Positions 63,340 to 64,000 of a stretch of DNA of 64,000 bases are shown here, one piece after another. Under the pieces are notes generated by a model. It had not been told where the DNA came from. It saw only the letters and a list, made by a program, of their open reading frames with translations, and ran no database searches. Each line of letters begins with the position of its first letter. Position 1 is the first letter of the stretch. Origin of the DNA: Streptomyces cavernae (lineage in GTDB: Bacteria > Actinomycetota > Actinomycetes > Streptomycetales > Streptomycetaceae); contig NZ_RPDJ01000016.1 in assembly GCF_004023625.1 (NCBI RefSeq), positions 221,085-285,084 of the forward strand, given 5' to 3'. The translations under genes and the position numbers were made by a program.

Positions 63340-64000
63340 GTGACCAGCCAGGTCAGTAGCCCAGCCGAGCAGGCCGACGGGGCCGTCGTGGGAGAACAGC
63401 GCCAAGCGGCGGGTACGAAGGACGTACGCCGCCTGGACCGGGTCATCATCCGGTTCGCGGGTGACTCGGGCGACGGTATGCAGCTCACGGGCGACCGCTT
63501 CACCTCGGAGACGGCCTCGTTCGGCAACGACCTGTCGACCCTGCCGAACTTCCCCGCGGAGATCCGGGCCCCCGCCGGCACCCTGCCGGGCGTGTCGTCG
63601 TTCCAGCTGCACTTCGCCGACCACGACATCCTCACCCCCGGTGACGCGCCGAACGTGCTGGTGGCGATGAACCCGGCGGCACTGAAGGCGAACGTCGGAG
63701 ATCTGCCGCGGGGCGCGGAGATCATCGTCAACACGGACGAGTTCACCAAGCGGGCGATGCAGAAGGTCGGCTACGCGACCAACCCGCTCGAGGACGGCTC
63801 GCTGGACGGCTACAACCTCCACCCGGTGCCGCTGACCACGCTGACCGTGGAGGCGCTCAAGGAGTTCGACCTGTCCCGCCGGGAGGCCGAGCGCAGCAAG
63901 AACATGTTCGCGTTGGGGCTGCTCAGCTGGATGTACCACCGGCCGACGGAGGGTACGGAGCGGTTTCTGAAGTCGAAGTTCGCCAAGAAGCCGGACATCG
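63340..64000 (+). CDS. korA: 2-oxoacid:ferredoxin oxidoreductase alpha (gamma-alpha fusion), N-terminal part
   Basis: The gene runs off the right edge after 220 codons. It starts GTG (63340) after GAGGGAGG with 9 nt spacing. The visible part is the gamma (POR_N-gamma) domain: VIIRFAGDSGDGMQLTGDRF (about 34-53), FPAEIRAPAGTLPGVSSFQL and LVAMNPAALKANVGDLPRGA. In Actinobacteria this domain is fused to the alpha subunit of 2-oxoglutarate:ferredoxin oxidoreductase; the thiamine-binding beta subunit should follow. It reduces ferredoxin while oxidising 2-oxoglutarate or pyruvate to the acyl-CoA. The substrate is by family. Confidence 0.88.
   Translation, partial: MTSQVSSPAEQADGAVVGEQRQAAGTKDVRRLDRVIIRFAGDSGDGMQLTGDRFTSETASFGNDLSTLPNFPAEIRAPAGTLPGVSSFQLHFADHDILTPGDAPNVLVAMNPAALKANVGDLPRGAEIIVNTDEFTKRAMQKVGYATNPLEDGSLDGYNLHPVPLTTLTVEALKEFDLSRREAERSKNMFALGLLSWMYHRPTEGTERFLKSKFAKKPDI

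Overview
This window is high-GC actinobacterial chromosome, almost certainly Streptomyces. Third codon positions are strongly G/C, starts are often GTG or TTG, and terminators are long GC hairpins. The order rpsL-rpsG-fusA-tuf, rpoB-rpoC, rplJ-rplL, rplK-rplA, secE-nusG and tRNA-Trp is the one I know from the Streptomyces core.

Layout. From 1 to about 27,900, nearly everything on the minus strand is translation and transcription machinery: the S10 operon start (rpsJ-rplC-rplD, running off the left edge), tuf, fusA, rpsG, rpsL, rpoC, rpoB, rplL, rplJ, rplA, rplK, nusG, secE and tRNA-Trp. Between the S10 and str operons lies a small exported-protein block: an Ig-like secreted protein, an AhpD-fold protein, a secreted amidase, a lipoprotein and a Tat-exported PIG-L deacetylase. 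Two more accessory genes, a DUF1707 membrane protein and an LppX-like lipoprotein, sit inside the core run.

From 28,100 to 39,200 come an aspartate aminotransferase, an adenosine deaminase, murB, a TetR/DHA2 efflux pair with matching operators, two HadA/HadB-like dehydratases, rpmG, tRNA-Met, tRNA-Thr, a degenerate amidohydrolase and a nucleotide-binding oxidoreductase. From 39,170 to 42,050 there is a lower-GC accessory patch ending at tRNA-Tyr, the gene that SLP1-type elements use as attachment site in S. coelicolor. No integrase is present. Then follow yajQ, a GlsB-like protein, an APC permease, an orphan barstar/SUKH immunity pair, a YccF protein and htpX.

The most striking unit is at 48,105 to the right edge. 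A ten-gene complex I operon (nuoA-B-C-H-I-J-K-L-M-N) lacks nuoD and the whole NADH-oxidising module nuoEFG. Divergent from it are two paralogous sensor kinases, one response regulator and the start of a 2-oxoacid:ferredoxin oxidoreductase. I infer a complex I-like proton pump fed by reduced ferredoxin, or one that borrows NuoD from a full-length nuo operon elsewhere. Its NuoC carries a tail of about 380 residues of low-complexity repeats.

Other noteworthy signals are a 25-bp leader element shared (24/25) by the rpsJ and rpsL 5' regions and many intergenic minisatellites with 16- to 45-bp units. No CRISPR array, insertion sequence or rRNA gene was seen.
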